From: MFD01275-c22 sp963705885
Lineage (GTDB): Bacteria; Actinomycetota; Actinomycetes; JACCUZ01
NCBI GenBank assembly: GCA_963705885.1
Contig: OY970120.1
Location: forward strand, 1,178,001 to 1,242,000
DNA length: 64,000 bases
Direction: 5' to 3'
Below the pieces are notes generated by a model. It saw only the letters and a program-made list of their open reading frames with translations, was not told where the DNA came from and made no database searches. The translations under genes were made by a program, and so were the position numbers. Below, in pieces: positions 43,050-51,277 of the stretch; positions within the stretch are counted from its first letter, which is position 1, and each line of letters opens with the position of its first letter.

Positions 43050-44138
43050 GTGAGTTCACGGAGGGCCCTCGTCATCGGTGCCACCGGCATCACCGGCAGC
43101 AACACCGCACGGCACCTGGCCGAGACCGGCTGGGAGGTGCTCGGCGTGTCGCGCAGCGAGCCGGAGGGCCTGCCGGGGGTGCGGCACGTCCCCGTCGACG
43201 TCCTGGACCCGGGCGCGACCGAGTCCGCGCTCGCGGGCCTGGGTGCCACCCACCTGTTCTTCTGCACCTGGTCCCGGCAGGAGACCGAAGCCCTCAACAT
43301 CGAGGTGAACGGCGCGATGCTGCGCAACGTGCTCGACGCCGCCGGGAAGGCCGGGTCCCTGCAGCACGCCGCTCTGGTCACCGGTCTGAAGCACTACCTG
43401 GGGCCGTTCGAGGCCTACGCGCAGAACCCGGCCAAGCCGCCGTTCCGGGAGAGCCAGAGCCGGCTCGACTACGAGAACTTCTACTACGAGCAGGAGGACA
43501 TCCTGTTCGCCGCGGCCGACCGCCACGGGTTCACGTGGTCGGTCCATCGCCCGCACACCGTCATCGGGTATGCGCTCGGCAACGCCATGAACATGGGCGT
43601 CACCCTGGCGGTGTACGGGACGCTCGCCCGGGAGATGGGCATCCCGTTCGTCTTCCCGGGCTCGCCGGAGCAGCTCGCCGGCACGACGGACATCACCGAC
43701 GCCCGCATCCTGGCCCGGCACCTCGCCTGGGCGGCGACGGACGAGCGAGCGGCCAACGAGGCGTTCAACATCGTCAACGGCGACACCTTCCACTGGAAGG
43801 ACATGTGGGAGGTCGTGGCCTCGGGACTCGGGGTCGAGCCGGCGCCCTACCCCGGGAAGCCGACCCCGTTGGCCGAGCAGATGGTCGACGCCCGTGAGCA
43901 CTGGGCGGCCATCGCCGACCGCGAGCACCTGCGCGAACGGGACGTGGACCGTCTTGCCCCCTGGTGGCACACGGACAGCGACCTGGGGCGCACGGTCGAG
44001 ACGTACGCGGACATGACCAAGAGCCGCGATGCCGGGTTCACGGACGATCAGGACAGCCGCAGGTCCTTCCTCGACCTGTTCGACCGGCTGCGCGAGGAGC
44101 GCGTGCTGCCGCAGCAGAGCGGGGGCTCCGGAGCATGA
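43050..44138 (+). CDS. PRISE-type SDR (progesterone 5-beta-reductase / iridoid-synthase-like)
   Basis: This is a 362-aa extended SDR: VIGATGITGSNTARHLAETGW, VSRSEPEG, THLFFCTWSRQETEALNIEVNGAMLRNVL (broken into family segments), LVTGLKHYLGPFEAYA with the Lys of the family motif, and FYYEQEDILF with the Tyr. These match plant and bacterial PRISE enzymes, which reduce enones. GTG start after AGGAGGAC. Placement next to diol dehydrogenases suggests reduction of an unsaturated carbonyl intermediate. Confidence 0.85.
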   Translation: MSSRRALVIGATGITGSNTARHLAETGWEVLGVSRSEPEGLPGVRHVPVDVLDPGATESALAGLGATHLFFCTWSRQETEALNIEVNGAMLRNVLDAAGKAGSLQHAALVTGLKHYLGPFEAYAQNPAKPPFRESQSRLDYENFYYEQEDILFAAADRHGFTWSVHRPHTVIGYALGNAMNMGVTLAVYGTLAREMGIPFVFPGSPEQLAGTTDITDARILARHLAWAATDERAANEAFNIVNGDTFHWKDMWEVVASGLGVEPAPYPGKPTPLAEQMVDAREHWAAIADREHLRERDVDRLAPWWHTDSDLGRTVETYADMTKSRDAGFTDDQDSRRSFLDLFDRLREERVLPQQSGGSGA

Positions 44139-45115
44139 AGGCCGTGCAGTTCCAGGGTGTGAACGAGCTGGCGCTCGCGGATGTCGACACCCCCTTGATC
44201 GGCGACGACGAGGTCCTGGTCGGTCTCCGCGCGGTCGGGATCTGTCACTCGGACTTCGAGCTGCTGGAGGGCCGCTACATCATCCCGTTCGACTATCCCG
44301 TCGTCCCCGGCCACGAGTGGTCCGGCGTCGTGGAAGAGGTCGGCCGCGACGTCACCGGGTTCAAGCCCGGCGACCGGGTGCTCGGCGAGTGCGTGATCGG
44401 GCAGGAGCACTTCGGCTTCTCCATCTCGGGCGCCGCTGCGGAGCACTTCGTGGCTCGCGCGGACTGGCTGCACCACGTGCCCGACGAGCTGTCGGACACC
44501 CAGGCTGCTCTCGTCGAGCCGTTCAGCTGTGCGTACTTCGCCGCCATGAAGGCCGACAACCTCAACGCCAGCGACACCGCCGTGGTGTTCGGGGCAGGGC
44601 CCATCGGGCTGGGCTGCGTCGCGGTGGCCTCCACGCTCGGCGCGACGGTCATCTGTGCCGAGCCGAACGGCCAGCGCGCGGACCTGGCACGGGCGCTCGG
44701 TGCCTCGGAGGTGCTCGATCCCACGGCTGAGGACTTCCTCGACCGTGTCCAGTCGCTCACTGCAGGTCGCGGTGCGGACGTCGTGATGGAGGCGTCCGGG
44801 CAGCCGGCGGCCATGGCGGCGACGCTGGAGGTCGCCGGCTTCAACGCCCGCCTGGTCAACATCGGCATCGACGTCGGCCGCAGCGTCCCGGCGAAGCTGG
44901 GCCTGATCCAGTCCAAGCAGCTGCAGGTGCGCGGGACCATCGGCTCGCCCGGCGTGTGGCCCGACACGCTGCGCTTCCTGGCGAAGACCGGACTGGACCT
45001 CTCCTCGATGGTGACCCAGCGCTTCGATCTCGAGGACGCGCCTGGCGCCTACGCGGCGGCTCGCCGGACCGACGAGAACGTGAAGGTCCACATCCAGCAC
45101 GGAGCCGCGACGTGA
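44135..45115 (+). CDS. Medium-chain alcohol dehydrogenase lacking the structural zinc lobe
   Basis: The 326-aa protein has GICHSDFELLEGRY (catalytic Cys), GHEWSGVVEEVG, the Rossmann motif FGAGPIGLGCVAVAST, and VVMEASGQPAAM. Between GDRVLGECVIG and AAAEHFVARAD it has no four-Cys structural zinc segment, making it about 25 residues shorter than the normal zinc dehydrogenases beside it. ATG overlaps the PRISE stop. The loss is usual in some sorbitol/threonine-like subfamilies and may change oligomer state. Confidence 0.88.
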   Translation: MKAVQFQGVNELALADVDTPLIGDDEVLVGLRAVGICHSDFELLEGRYIIPFDYPVVPGHEWSGVVEEVGRDVTGFKPGDRVLGECVIGQEHFGFSISGAAAEHFVARADWLHHVPDELSDTQAALVEPFSCAYFAAMKADNLNASDTAVVFGAGPIGLGCVAVASTLGATVICAEPNGQRADLARALGASEVLDPTAEDFLDRVQSLTAGRGADVVMEASGQPAAMAATLEVAGFNARLVNIGIDVGRSVPAKLGLIQSKQLQVRGTIGSPGVWPDTLRFLAKTGLDLSSMVTQRFDLEDAPGAYAAARRTDENVKVHIQHGAAT

Positions 45116-46183
45116 AGGCCCTGGTCCTCCATGCGCCTGGGGACGCGCGGATCGAGCAGCGACCGGATCCACGACCCCCCGGATCCGACGAGGTGACGCT
45201 GCGCGTCGTCCGAGCAGGCCTGTGCGGCACCGACGCAACCGAATACGCCGCAGGGCCGGTCATGACGCCGCTGACCACTCGGCACCCGAACAGTGGCGCG
45301 CTCGGCCCGGTCGTGCTCGGGCACGAGTTCATCGGCGTCGTCGAGGCAGTCGGTGGCGGCCGTCGAGCGAGTCGGCGTCGGTGACCGGGTGGCCGCTGGG
45401 GCCGGCGTGTGGTGCGGGTCCTGCGCGTGGTGCCGGAGAGGCCAGACCAACCTCTGCGCGTCGTACTGGACCTTCGGCCTCTCGGCCGACGGCGGACTCA
45501 CCGAGAGGCTGAACGTGCCGGCCGCGATGCTGCACAGGGTCGCGGACGAGGTCAGCGACGACAATGCGGCCCTGGCCCAGCCACTTGCGGTCGGCCTGCA
45601 TGCCGTCAGCCGCAGCCGCATCGCGGAGGGGGACACCGTCGTGGTCAACGGGGCAGGCGCCATCGGCTCGTTCATCGTCGCGGGAGCCGTCGCGTCGGGA
45701 GCCGGGGCGATCGTCGCGGTTGACGTCGACCGGGCACGGCTGGACGTCGTGGCCGAGCTGGGCGCCTCTCACACGGTGGACGCGACGGAGGGGGACCCGT
45801 ACGAGGTCGTTCGGGAGATCACCGGCGGCGCGCTGGCAGACGTCTCCATCGAGGCCAGCGGGATCCCCGACGGGATGGCACGCGTTCAGCGCCTCACCCG
45901 CCGCGGCGGGACGATCCTGCTCGTCGGCCTGCCCAAGAAGCCGGTCACGTTGGACGCGGTCGACCTCATCCTGCGCGAGATCGACGTCGCGACGACCGTC
46001 GCTCACGTGTGCGACCAGAACCTTCCGGCTGCCCTGGACCTGTTGGCCGGCCGCGACCTCGCCGGCCTGCTCGTGGAGCGCGTCGTCACCCTCGACCGCG
46101 CGGTCGAGGAGGCCCTGGTGCCGATGGCTGCCGGCGAGGCGCGCGGCAAGCTGCTCGTGGACCCGCAGGCGGTCCCGTCATGA
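45112..46183 (+). pseudogene. Medium-chain zinc alcohol dehydrogenase, split by one frameshift
   Basis: The first frame gives VKALVLHAPGDARIEQRPDP, GLCGTDATEYAAGPVMTP and VLGHEFIGVVEAVGG. The rest (VERVGVGDRVAAGAGVWCGS, CAWCRRGQTNLCASYWTFG, VVNGAGAIGSFIVAGAVA) continues in the next frame. One extra base near 45354-45360, in GGTGGCGGCCGTCGAG, would explain the break. With it removed the enzyme is complete at about 356 aa, with catalytic and structural zinc Cys intact. GTG overlaps the preceding stop. Either a recent lesion or a sequence error. Confidence 0.85.
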
Positions 46184-47124
46184 ACCATGACCCCCAGCTG
46201 CGCGTCGCGTTCTGCGGGCTCGGCCGGATGGGCACCCAGATGGCCACCAGGGTCGCGGCGGCCGGGCTGCCCCTCACGGTCTGGAACCGCAGTCCTGAGG
46301 CCGCACGGCAGCTCGCACGCACGACGGGGGCAACCGCCGCCGGCACCCCTCGCGGCGCGGCCGTCGACGCCGACGTGGTCGTCACGATGCTGACGGACGG
46401 CCCCGCGGTCCTCGCCGTTCTCGACGGGCCGGACGGAGCTCTTGCCGGCCTGCGGCCCGGGGCCGTGGTCGTGGACTGCTCGACCACCGGGGCAGATCTC
46501 GCACGGGAGGCGGCCCGGATCTGCTCCGGCCGCGGCGTCGAGTTCCTCGATTGCCCCGTCAGCGGGAGCACCGCCGTGGCCGAGCGCGGGGAGCTCGGAT
46601 TGATGGCAGGCGGAGACGAGTCGGTGCTCTCCCGGGTTCACCCCGTGCTCTCGACGTTCGGCAAGGCCATCGTCCACGTGGGAGCCACCGGGTCGGGTGC
46701 GGCGGCGAAGGTCGCGGTCAACGGCCTGCTGCACTCCTTCAACACGGCGCTCGCCGAGTCGCTGGTCGCCGCGGAGGCGGCCGGTGTGGCCCGGTCGACG
46801 CTGTTCGACGTCCTGGCATCGGGCGTTCTCGCGAACCGGTTCCTCGACTACAAGCGGGACGCGTTCATCGACCCGGCTGGAACAGCTGTTGCGTTCGACC
46901 TTGCGACGGCGACCAAGGACCTCGGTCTCGCTCTTGCCTCCTCGCAGCGCGCGGGGCTGACCGGCTCGGTCATCAGCCGAGTGCTCGACCTGCACCGCGA
47001 GGCACTCGACGACGGCTTCGGTGGCCAGGACATGGCCGCGATGGCGACGTGGTTCAGCGAGCGGGCCGGCGGATCACCGGCGGAGTCGATCGCTGACACG
47101 GACCAGACGCTCGAAAGGACATGA
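46180..47124 (+). CDS. NAD-binding beta-hydroxyacid dehydrogenase (HIBADH/GarR family)
   Basis: The 314-aa protein has VAFCGLGRMGTQMATRVAAAG, VVDCSTTGADLARE, the substrate motif FLDCPVSGSTAVAERGELG and the catalytic Lys in GSGAAAKVAVNGLLHSFN. It matches the 3-hydroxyisobutyrate/tartronate semialdehyde dehydrogenase family: oxidation of a beta-hydroxyacid to its semialdehyde, or the reverse. ATGA overlap with the preceding gene. It may act between alcohol oxidation and the CoA- or TPP-dependent steps. Confidence 0.9.
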   Translation: MNHDPQLRVAFCGLGRMGTQMATRVAAAGLPLTVWNRSPEAARQLARTTGATAAGTPRGAAVDADVVVTMLTDGPAVLAVLDGPDGALAGLRPGAVVVDCSTTGADLAREAARICSGRGVEFLDCPVSGSTAVAERGELGLMAGGDESVLSRVHPVLSTFGKAIVHVGATGSGAAAKVAVNGLLHSFNTALAESLVAAEAAGVARSTLFDVLASGVLANRFLDYKRDAFIDPAGTAVAFDLATATKDLGLALASSQRAGLTGSVISRVLDLHREALDDGFGGQDMAAMATWFSERAGGSPAESIADTDQTLERT

Positions 47125-47125
47125 C

Positions 47126-48502
47126 GTGGGCATCCACACGTACGGCACCAACGCGGTCGACTGGGAGCAGCGGCTCGACATCGACCGGATGCGCACCGAA
47201 CGACTCGCGCGACTGCGCGCGGAGCTGGAGAAGTCGTCACTCGGCGCGGTGCTGGCCTTCGACTTCACCAACATCCGCTACATGACCTCCACGCACATCG
47301 GGACGTGGGCGGTCGACAAGCTGATCCGCTACTCGCTCCTGGTCCGCGGCGGCGAGCCGATCATCTGGGACTTCGGCTCCGCAGCCCGCCACCACCAGCT
47401 CTACAACCCGTGGCTCGACTACTCGTCGGCCGCGGCCGACCAGTCCGGGCACGATCCCCACCACGGTGCCTCGCCGAACGGCGCTGCCAGGGCCAGCGGC
47501 GCCCGGGCAGGGATCTCCACGCTGCGGGGCGCCTTCCACCCGCAGGCGGGCATCGCCGAGGAGGTGGCGCGCAAGGTCAAGCGGGAGCTCGAGGAGCACG
47601 GGCTCCTGGACGAACCGCTGGGGGTCGACGTCATCGAGCTCCCGATCCTCGCGGCGTTCCAGCAGGCCGGCATCCAGGTCGTCGACGGCCAGCAGGTCTT
47701 CCTCGAGGCGCGCCGGGTCAAGACGCCCGACGAGATCGGTCTCCTCACCCAGGCCGCCTCGATGGTCGACGCCGCGTACGACCGCCTGTACGAGTTCCTG
47801 CGCCCGGGCGTCCGTGAGAACGAGTGCGTCGGACTCGTCAGCAAGGTCCTCTACGACCTCGGCTCGGAGTACGTCGAGGGCGTCAACGCGATCTCGGGCG
47901 AGCGGTGCGCGCCGCACCCGCACGTGTTCTCCGACCGGCTGCTCCGACCGGGCGACCCGGCCTTCTTCGACATCCTGCACAGCTACATGGGCTACCGGAC
48001 CTGCTACTACCGGACCTTCGCGGTGGGCAGCGCCTCCGTGGCGCAGCGCGACGCCTACACGCGGTGCCGGGAGTACATGGACCAGGCCATCGCCCTGGTG
48101 AAGCCGGGCGCGACCACCGCGGACATCGTCTCGGTCTGGCCCACCGCGCAGGAGTTCGGGTTCGCGGACGAGGAGGCGGCCTTCGCCCTCCAGTACGGGC
48201 ACGGCGTCGGGCTGTCCATCTGGGAGAAGCCCATCTTCAGCCGGCTCGTCTCGCTCGACCACCCGGAGGTCATCGAGGAGGGCATGGTCTTCGCCCTCGA
48301 GACCTACTGGCCCGCCGCGGACGGTTGGTCGGCCGCACGGATCGAGGAGGAGCTCGTGGTCACCGCCGACGGGTGCGAGGTCATCACGAAGTTCCCGGCC
48401 GAGGACCTGCTGGTCGCCGGGCAGAGGTACTTCACGGTGGACGGGCCGCTCCCCACCACGCGCGACTCCCAGTCGCACCTCAACACGGGGACCAAGACAT
48501 GA
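47126..48502 (+). CDS. M24-family (pita-bread) metallopeptidase-like protein, DddP/creatinase-like
   Basis: The 458-aa protein has the two-domain M24 layout. The N-terminal part reads AVLAFDFTNIRYMTSTHIGTW, and the catalytic part has FEARRVKTPDEIGLL-type linker, PGDPAFFDILHSYMGYRTCYYRTF, QYGHGVGLSIWEKP, MVFALETYWPA and ARIEEELVVT. His and the two Glu ligands are in place. The second Asp, normally in DxxRT after GY, is replaced by Cys/Tyr (YRTCYYRT). The family includes Xaa-Pro peptidases, creatinase and the DMSP lyase DddP. The changed ligand and the non-peptide context favour a lyase or hydrolase role over peptidase. Confidence 0.85.
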   Translation: MGIHTYGTNAVDWEQRLDIDRMRTERLARLRAELEKSSLGAVLAFDFTNIRYMTSTHIGTWAVDKLIRYSLLVRGGEPIIWDFGSAARHHQLYNPWLDYSSAAADQSGHDPHHGASPNGAARASGARAGISTLRGAFHPQAGIAEEVARKVKRELEEHGLLDEPLGVDVIELPILAAFQQAGIQVVDGQQVFLEARRVKTPDEIGLLTQAASMVDAAYDRLYEFLRPGVRENECVGLVSKVLYDLGSEYVEGVNAISGERCAPHPHVFSDRLLRPGDPAFFDILHSYMGYRTCYYRTFAVGSASVAQRDAYTRCREYMDQAIALVKPGATTADIVSVWPTAQEFGFADEEAAFALQYGHGVGLSIWEKPIFSRLVSLDHPEVIEEGMVFALETYWPAADGWSAARIEEELVVTADGCEVITKFPAEDLLVAGQRYFTVDGPLPTTRDSQSHLNTGTKT

Positions 48503-49563
48503 CACTGCCGCTCGAGAACCACGCCTACGGCGAGCACCAGATGGTCATGCCGCCCGGGGACCCCACGTCGCACGACGCGGCCGACGTCCCGCTGAAGGTC
48601 CGTCTGGAGATGTACCGACTGCTCCAGGAGCTGAGGCAGTTCGAGAAGCGGGCGTACGACCTGTTCATGCAGCAGCTGGTCAAGGGGACCTCACATCTCT
48701 CGCTCGGCATGGAGGCCATCGCAGCGGGCTTCGGCACCGCGATGCGCGCCGACGACTACACGTTCGCCACCTACCGGGGTCATGCCCACACCCTGGCCCG
48801 CGGCGTGCCGATGGAAGGTGTGCTCGCCGAGCTCCTCGGCCGGGCCAACGGGCTGCTGGGCGGCAAGGGCGGCTCGATGCACCTCACCAGCGTCGAGCAC
48901 GGCGTGATGGGGTCCTACGCGATCATCGGCGCCCACCTCACCATCGCGAACGGCGCGGCCTGGTCGGCTCAGTACCGCGGGAGCGGGCAGGTCGCGGTGT
49001 GCTTCTTCGGTGACGGCACCACCAACATCGGTGCCTTCCACGAGGCGCTGAACTATGCCGCCGTGTTCAAGCTCCCTGTGGTCTTCGTCTGTGAGAACAA
49101 CCTCTACATGGAGTACACCGCGATCGCGGACATCACGGCCGTCCCGCGGCCCGCCGCGGACCGGGCCGGGGCCTACGGCCTGGAGCCGGTCGTGGTCGAC
49201 GGCAACGACGTCGACGCCTGCTACCTGGCCGCTGGCGCCGCGCTGGACCACGCCCGGTCCGGTGCAGGCCCCGTCCTGGTCGAGGCGCTGACGTACCGCC
49301 ACGGGGGGCACTCGCGCGCCGACCCCGGGAAGTACAAGCCGCCGGGCGAGCTGGAGGCGTGGCTGGGTTACGACCCGCTCAAGATCTACCGAGGCCGGCT
49401 CGAGCGGCTCGGTGTGGACCCGGCCGAGCTCGACGTGCTGGACGCAGAGGTCGCCGCCGCCGTGGACGCCGCCACCGCTGCTGCCAAGAACGGACCGCTG
49501 CCGGACCCCTCGGCTGCGTACACGGACCTGTGGGCCGACGGAGGTCACTCGTGGCGGAACTGA
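48499..49563 (+). CDS. 2-oxoacid/acetoin dehydrogenase E1 alpha subunit
   Basis: This is the TPP-dependent E1 alpha subunit, 354 aa: YRLLQELRQFEKRAYDLF, YRGHAHTLARGVP, GRANGLLGGKGGSMHLTS, TPP-Mg motif FFGDGTTNIGAFHEALNYAA and CENNLYMEYT, and YRHGGHSRADPGKY. The pattern is closer to acetoin dehydrogenase/pyruvate E1 (AcoA-like) than to branched-chain E1. With E1 beta it would decarboxylate or cleave an acyl unit and pass it to lipoamide. Confidence 0.9.
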   Translation: MTLPLENHAYGEHQMVMPPGDPTSHDAADVPLKVRLEMYRLLQELRQFEKRAYDLFMQQLVKGTSHLSLGMEAIAAGFGTAMRADDYTFATYRGHAHTLARGVPMEGVLAELLGRANGLLGGKGGSMHLTSVEHGVMGSYAIIGAHLTIANGAAWSAQYRGSGQVAVCFFGDGTTNIGAFHEALNYAAVFKLPVVFVCENNLYMEYTAIADITAVPRPAADRAGAYGLEPVVVDGNDVDACYLAAGAALDHARSGAGPVLVEALTYRHGGHSRADPGKYKPPGELEAWLGYDPLKIYRGRLERLGVDPAELDVLDAEVAAAVDAATAAAKNGPLPDPSAAYTDLWADGGHSWRN

Positions 49564-50528
49564 CCTACCGGGACGCAGTCGCGCGCGGCCTGGCCCAGGA
49601 GATGGAGCGTGATGAGCGAGTCGTCCTCATCGGTGAGGACGTTGCCGGCGCGGGCGGGGTGTTCAAGACGACCGTCGGGCTCCTCGAGAAGTTCGGGCCG
49701 AAGCGCGTGATCGACACCCCGATCTCCGAGCAGGCCATCCTGGGCGCGGCGATGGGGGCTGCCATGACAGGTCTACGCCCGGTCGCCGAGATCATGTTCT
49801 CGGACTTCTTCGCCGTGTGCTGGGACCTCGTCGTCAACGAGATGGCCAAGACTCGCTACATGACCAACGGTCAGGTGACGCTGCCCCTGGTGGTCAAGAG
49901 CGGCAACGGCGGCGGTCTGCGCTTCGGGGCGCAGCACTCACAGTCGATCGAGAACTGGGCGATGGCCGTCCCGGGCCTCAAGGTCGTCACCCCGTCGACA
50001 CCGGTCGACGTCGTCGGCCTGATGGCTGCGGCCGTGCGGTGCGACGACCCGGTGCTGTTCTTCGAGCACAAGGGGCTCTACGCCAGCAAGGGGGAGGTTC
50101 CGGACGGACCGGTCGAGGACGAGCTCGGCACGGCCCGGGTCCGCCGGCCCGGCCGGGACGCGACGGTCCTCGCCCTGGGACTCATGGTGCCCCGGGCCCT
50201 GGCCGCGGCGGAGGGTCTCGCCGAGCGCGGGGTCGACTGCGAGGTCATCGACGTCAGGTCGCTGGTGCCGCTGGACACGAGGACCGTCCTCGAGTCGGTG
50301 GGGCGCACAGGCCGACTCTTCACGGTCGAGGAGAACCCTCGGCTGCTCGGGTGGGGGGCCGAGATCGCGTCCATCGTCAGCGACGAGGCCTTCTGGGACC
50401 TCGACGGTCCGGTGGTCCGCATCACCACCCCGCATGTCCCCCTGCCATCGGCGGACTCGCTCGAGGACCTCATGATCCCGTCGGTCGAGCGGATCGAGGA
50501 AGAGGTCGAGCGGGCGATGCAGGCGTGA
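49551..50528 (+). CDS. 2-oxoacid/acetoin dehydrogenase E1 beta subunit
   Basis: This is the E1 beta subunit, 325 aa: TYRDAVARGLAQEMERDERVVLIGEDV, GVFKTTVGLLEKFGPKRVIDTPISE, FSDFFAVCWDLVVNEMAKTRYM, GLRFGAQHSQSIENW, EHKGLYASKGEVP and IDVRSLVPLDTRTVLESVGRTGR. The GTG at 49551 follows GGAGGTCACTC, and the gene overlaps the alpha subunit by 13 bp. It forms the alpha2beta2 enzyme with its neighbour. Confidence 0.92.
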   Translation: MAELTYRDAVARGLAQEMERDERVVLIGEDVAGAGGVFKTTVGLLEKFGPKRVIDTPISEQAILGAAMGAAMTGLRPVAEIMFSDFFAVCWDLVVNEMAKTRYMTNGQVTLPLVVKSGNGGGLRFGAQHSQSIENWAMAVPGLKVVTPSTPVDVVGLMAAAVRCDDPVLFFEHKGLYASKGEVPDGPVEDELGTARVRRPGRDATVLALGLMVPRALAAAEGLAERGVDCEVIDVRSLVPLDTRTVLESVGRTGRLFTVEENPRLLGWGAEIASIVSDEAFWDLDGPVVRITTPHVPLPSADSLEDLMIPSVERIEEEVERAMQA

Positions 50529-51277
50529 GTCCGGCCCGAGGTCGCTCGCGCCGTGCACCGCGGCACCGCGACAGTCCCCGCGTGCGACGGCTGGCCCACG
50601 AAGCGGGCGTCGACCTCGCGGCGATCGCGCGCAGCGGGCGACACGACCGCGCCACCGTGGCCGACGTGGAGGCCGCCCGGCGACCGGGTCGGCAGCAGCC
50701 GCCGCCGTCCTCGCCGCTGCTGTCCGTGGTGGAGGTGGACGTGACGAACGTGACCCGGTCCCGGCCCGGTGAGCTCCTCGCGTTCGTCGCCGAGGCCGCC
50801 GTCCGCGCATCCGCTGCGGCCTCGCCGGGGCCGGTGCACCTGTCCCTCGAACCTGGCGCCGGGCGCCCGGCGGGGCCCCTCGCGAGCGACGCCCGGGACC
50901 TCACGGTCGACGCACTGGCCCGCCGGATAGCCGGACCCGAGCCGGCAGCACCGGCCGGCGTCGACGCCGGGGACACGGGGCCGACCTTGACGGTCGTCGA
51001 CGTCGGCGACCGCCAGGTCCTGATCGGCACGGCCGCGCTCCCGGTCCGCGGAAGAGCCCTGACCGTGGGTGCCGTCGTGCGGCGGCCGGTCGTGCGCACG
51101 GATCGCGACGGTCAGGAGGGGATCGCCGTCAGGGCGATGGCCCACCTCGCGCTCAGCCACGACGAGGCCGACCTCGACGGGGTCGCGGCCGGACGCCTGC
51201 TGTCGGCCGTCAAGGACCGGCTGGAAGGCTGGCGTCCCGAGGTGGCGGGGGCAGCGGTCACCGGGACACCGGGATGA
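50525..51277 (+). CDS. Degenerate E2-like protein: E3-binding domain plus shortened acyltransferase domain
   Basis: The 250-aa protein starts at a GTG overlapping the E1 beta stop. Residues about 15-50 are a peripheral-subunit-binding domain (DSPRVRRLAHEAGVDLAAIA, ...DRATVADVEAA). The rest resembles the E2 catalytic domain but is short. VVEVDVTNVTRSRPGELLAF replaces TEVDVTRI..., and the active-site block LSYDHRxxDG reads LSHDEADLDGVAAGRLLSAV, so the catalytic His is gone. No lipoyl domain is present. It is probably a scaffold that recruits E3/E1, or a decaying gene; the lipoyl-bearing E2 must be elsewhere. Confidence 0.8.
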   Translation: MSPARGRSRRAPRHRDSPRVRRLAHEAGVDLAAIARSGRHDRATVADVEAARRPGRQQPPPSSPLLSVVEVDVTNVTRSRPGELLAFVAEAAVRASAAASPGPVHLSLEPGAGRPAGPLASDARDLTVDALARRIAGPEPAAPAGVDAGDTGPTLTVVDVGDRQVLIGTAALPVRGRALTVGAVVRRPVVRTDRDGQEGIAVRAMAHLALSHDEADLDGVAAGRLLSAVKDRLEGWRPEVAGAAVTGTPG

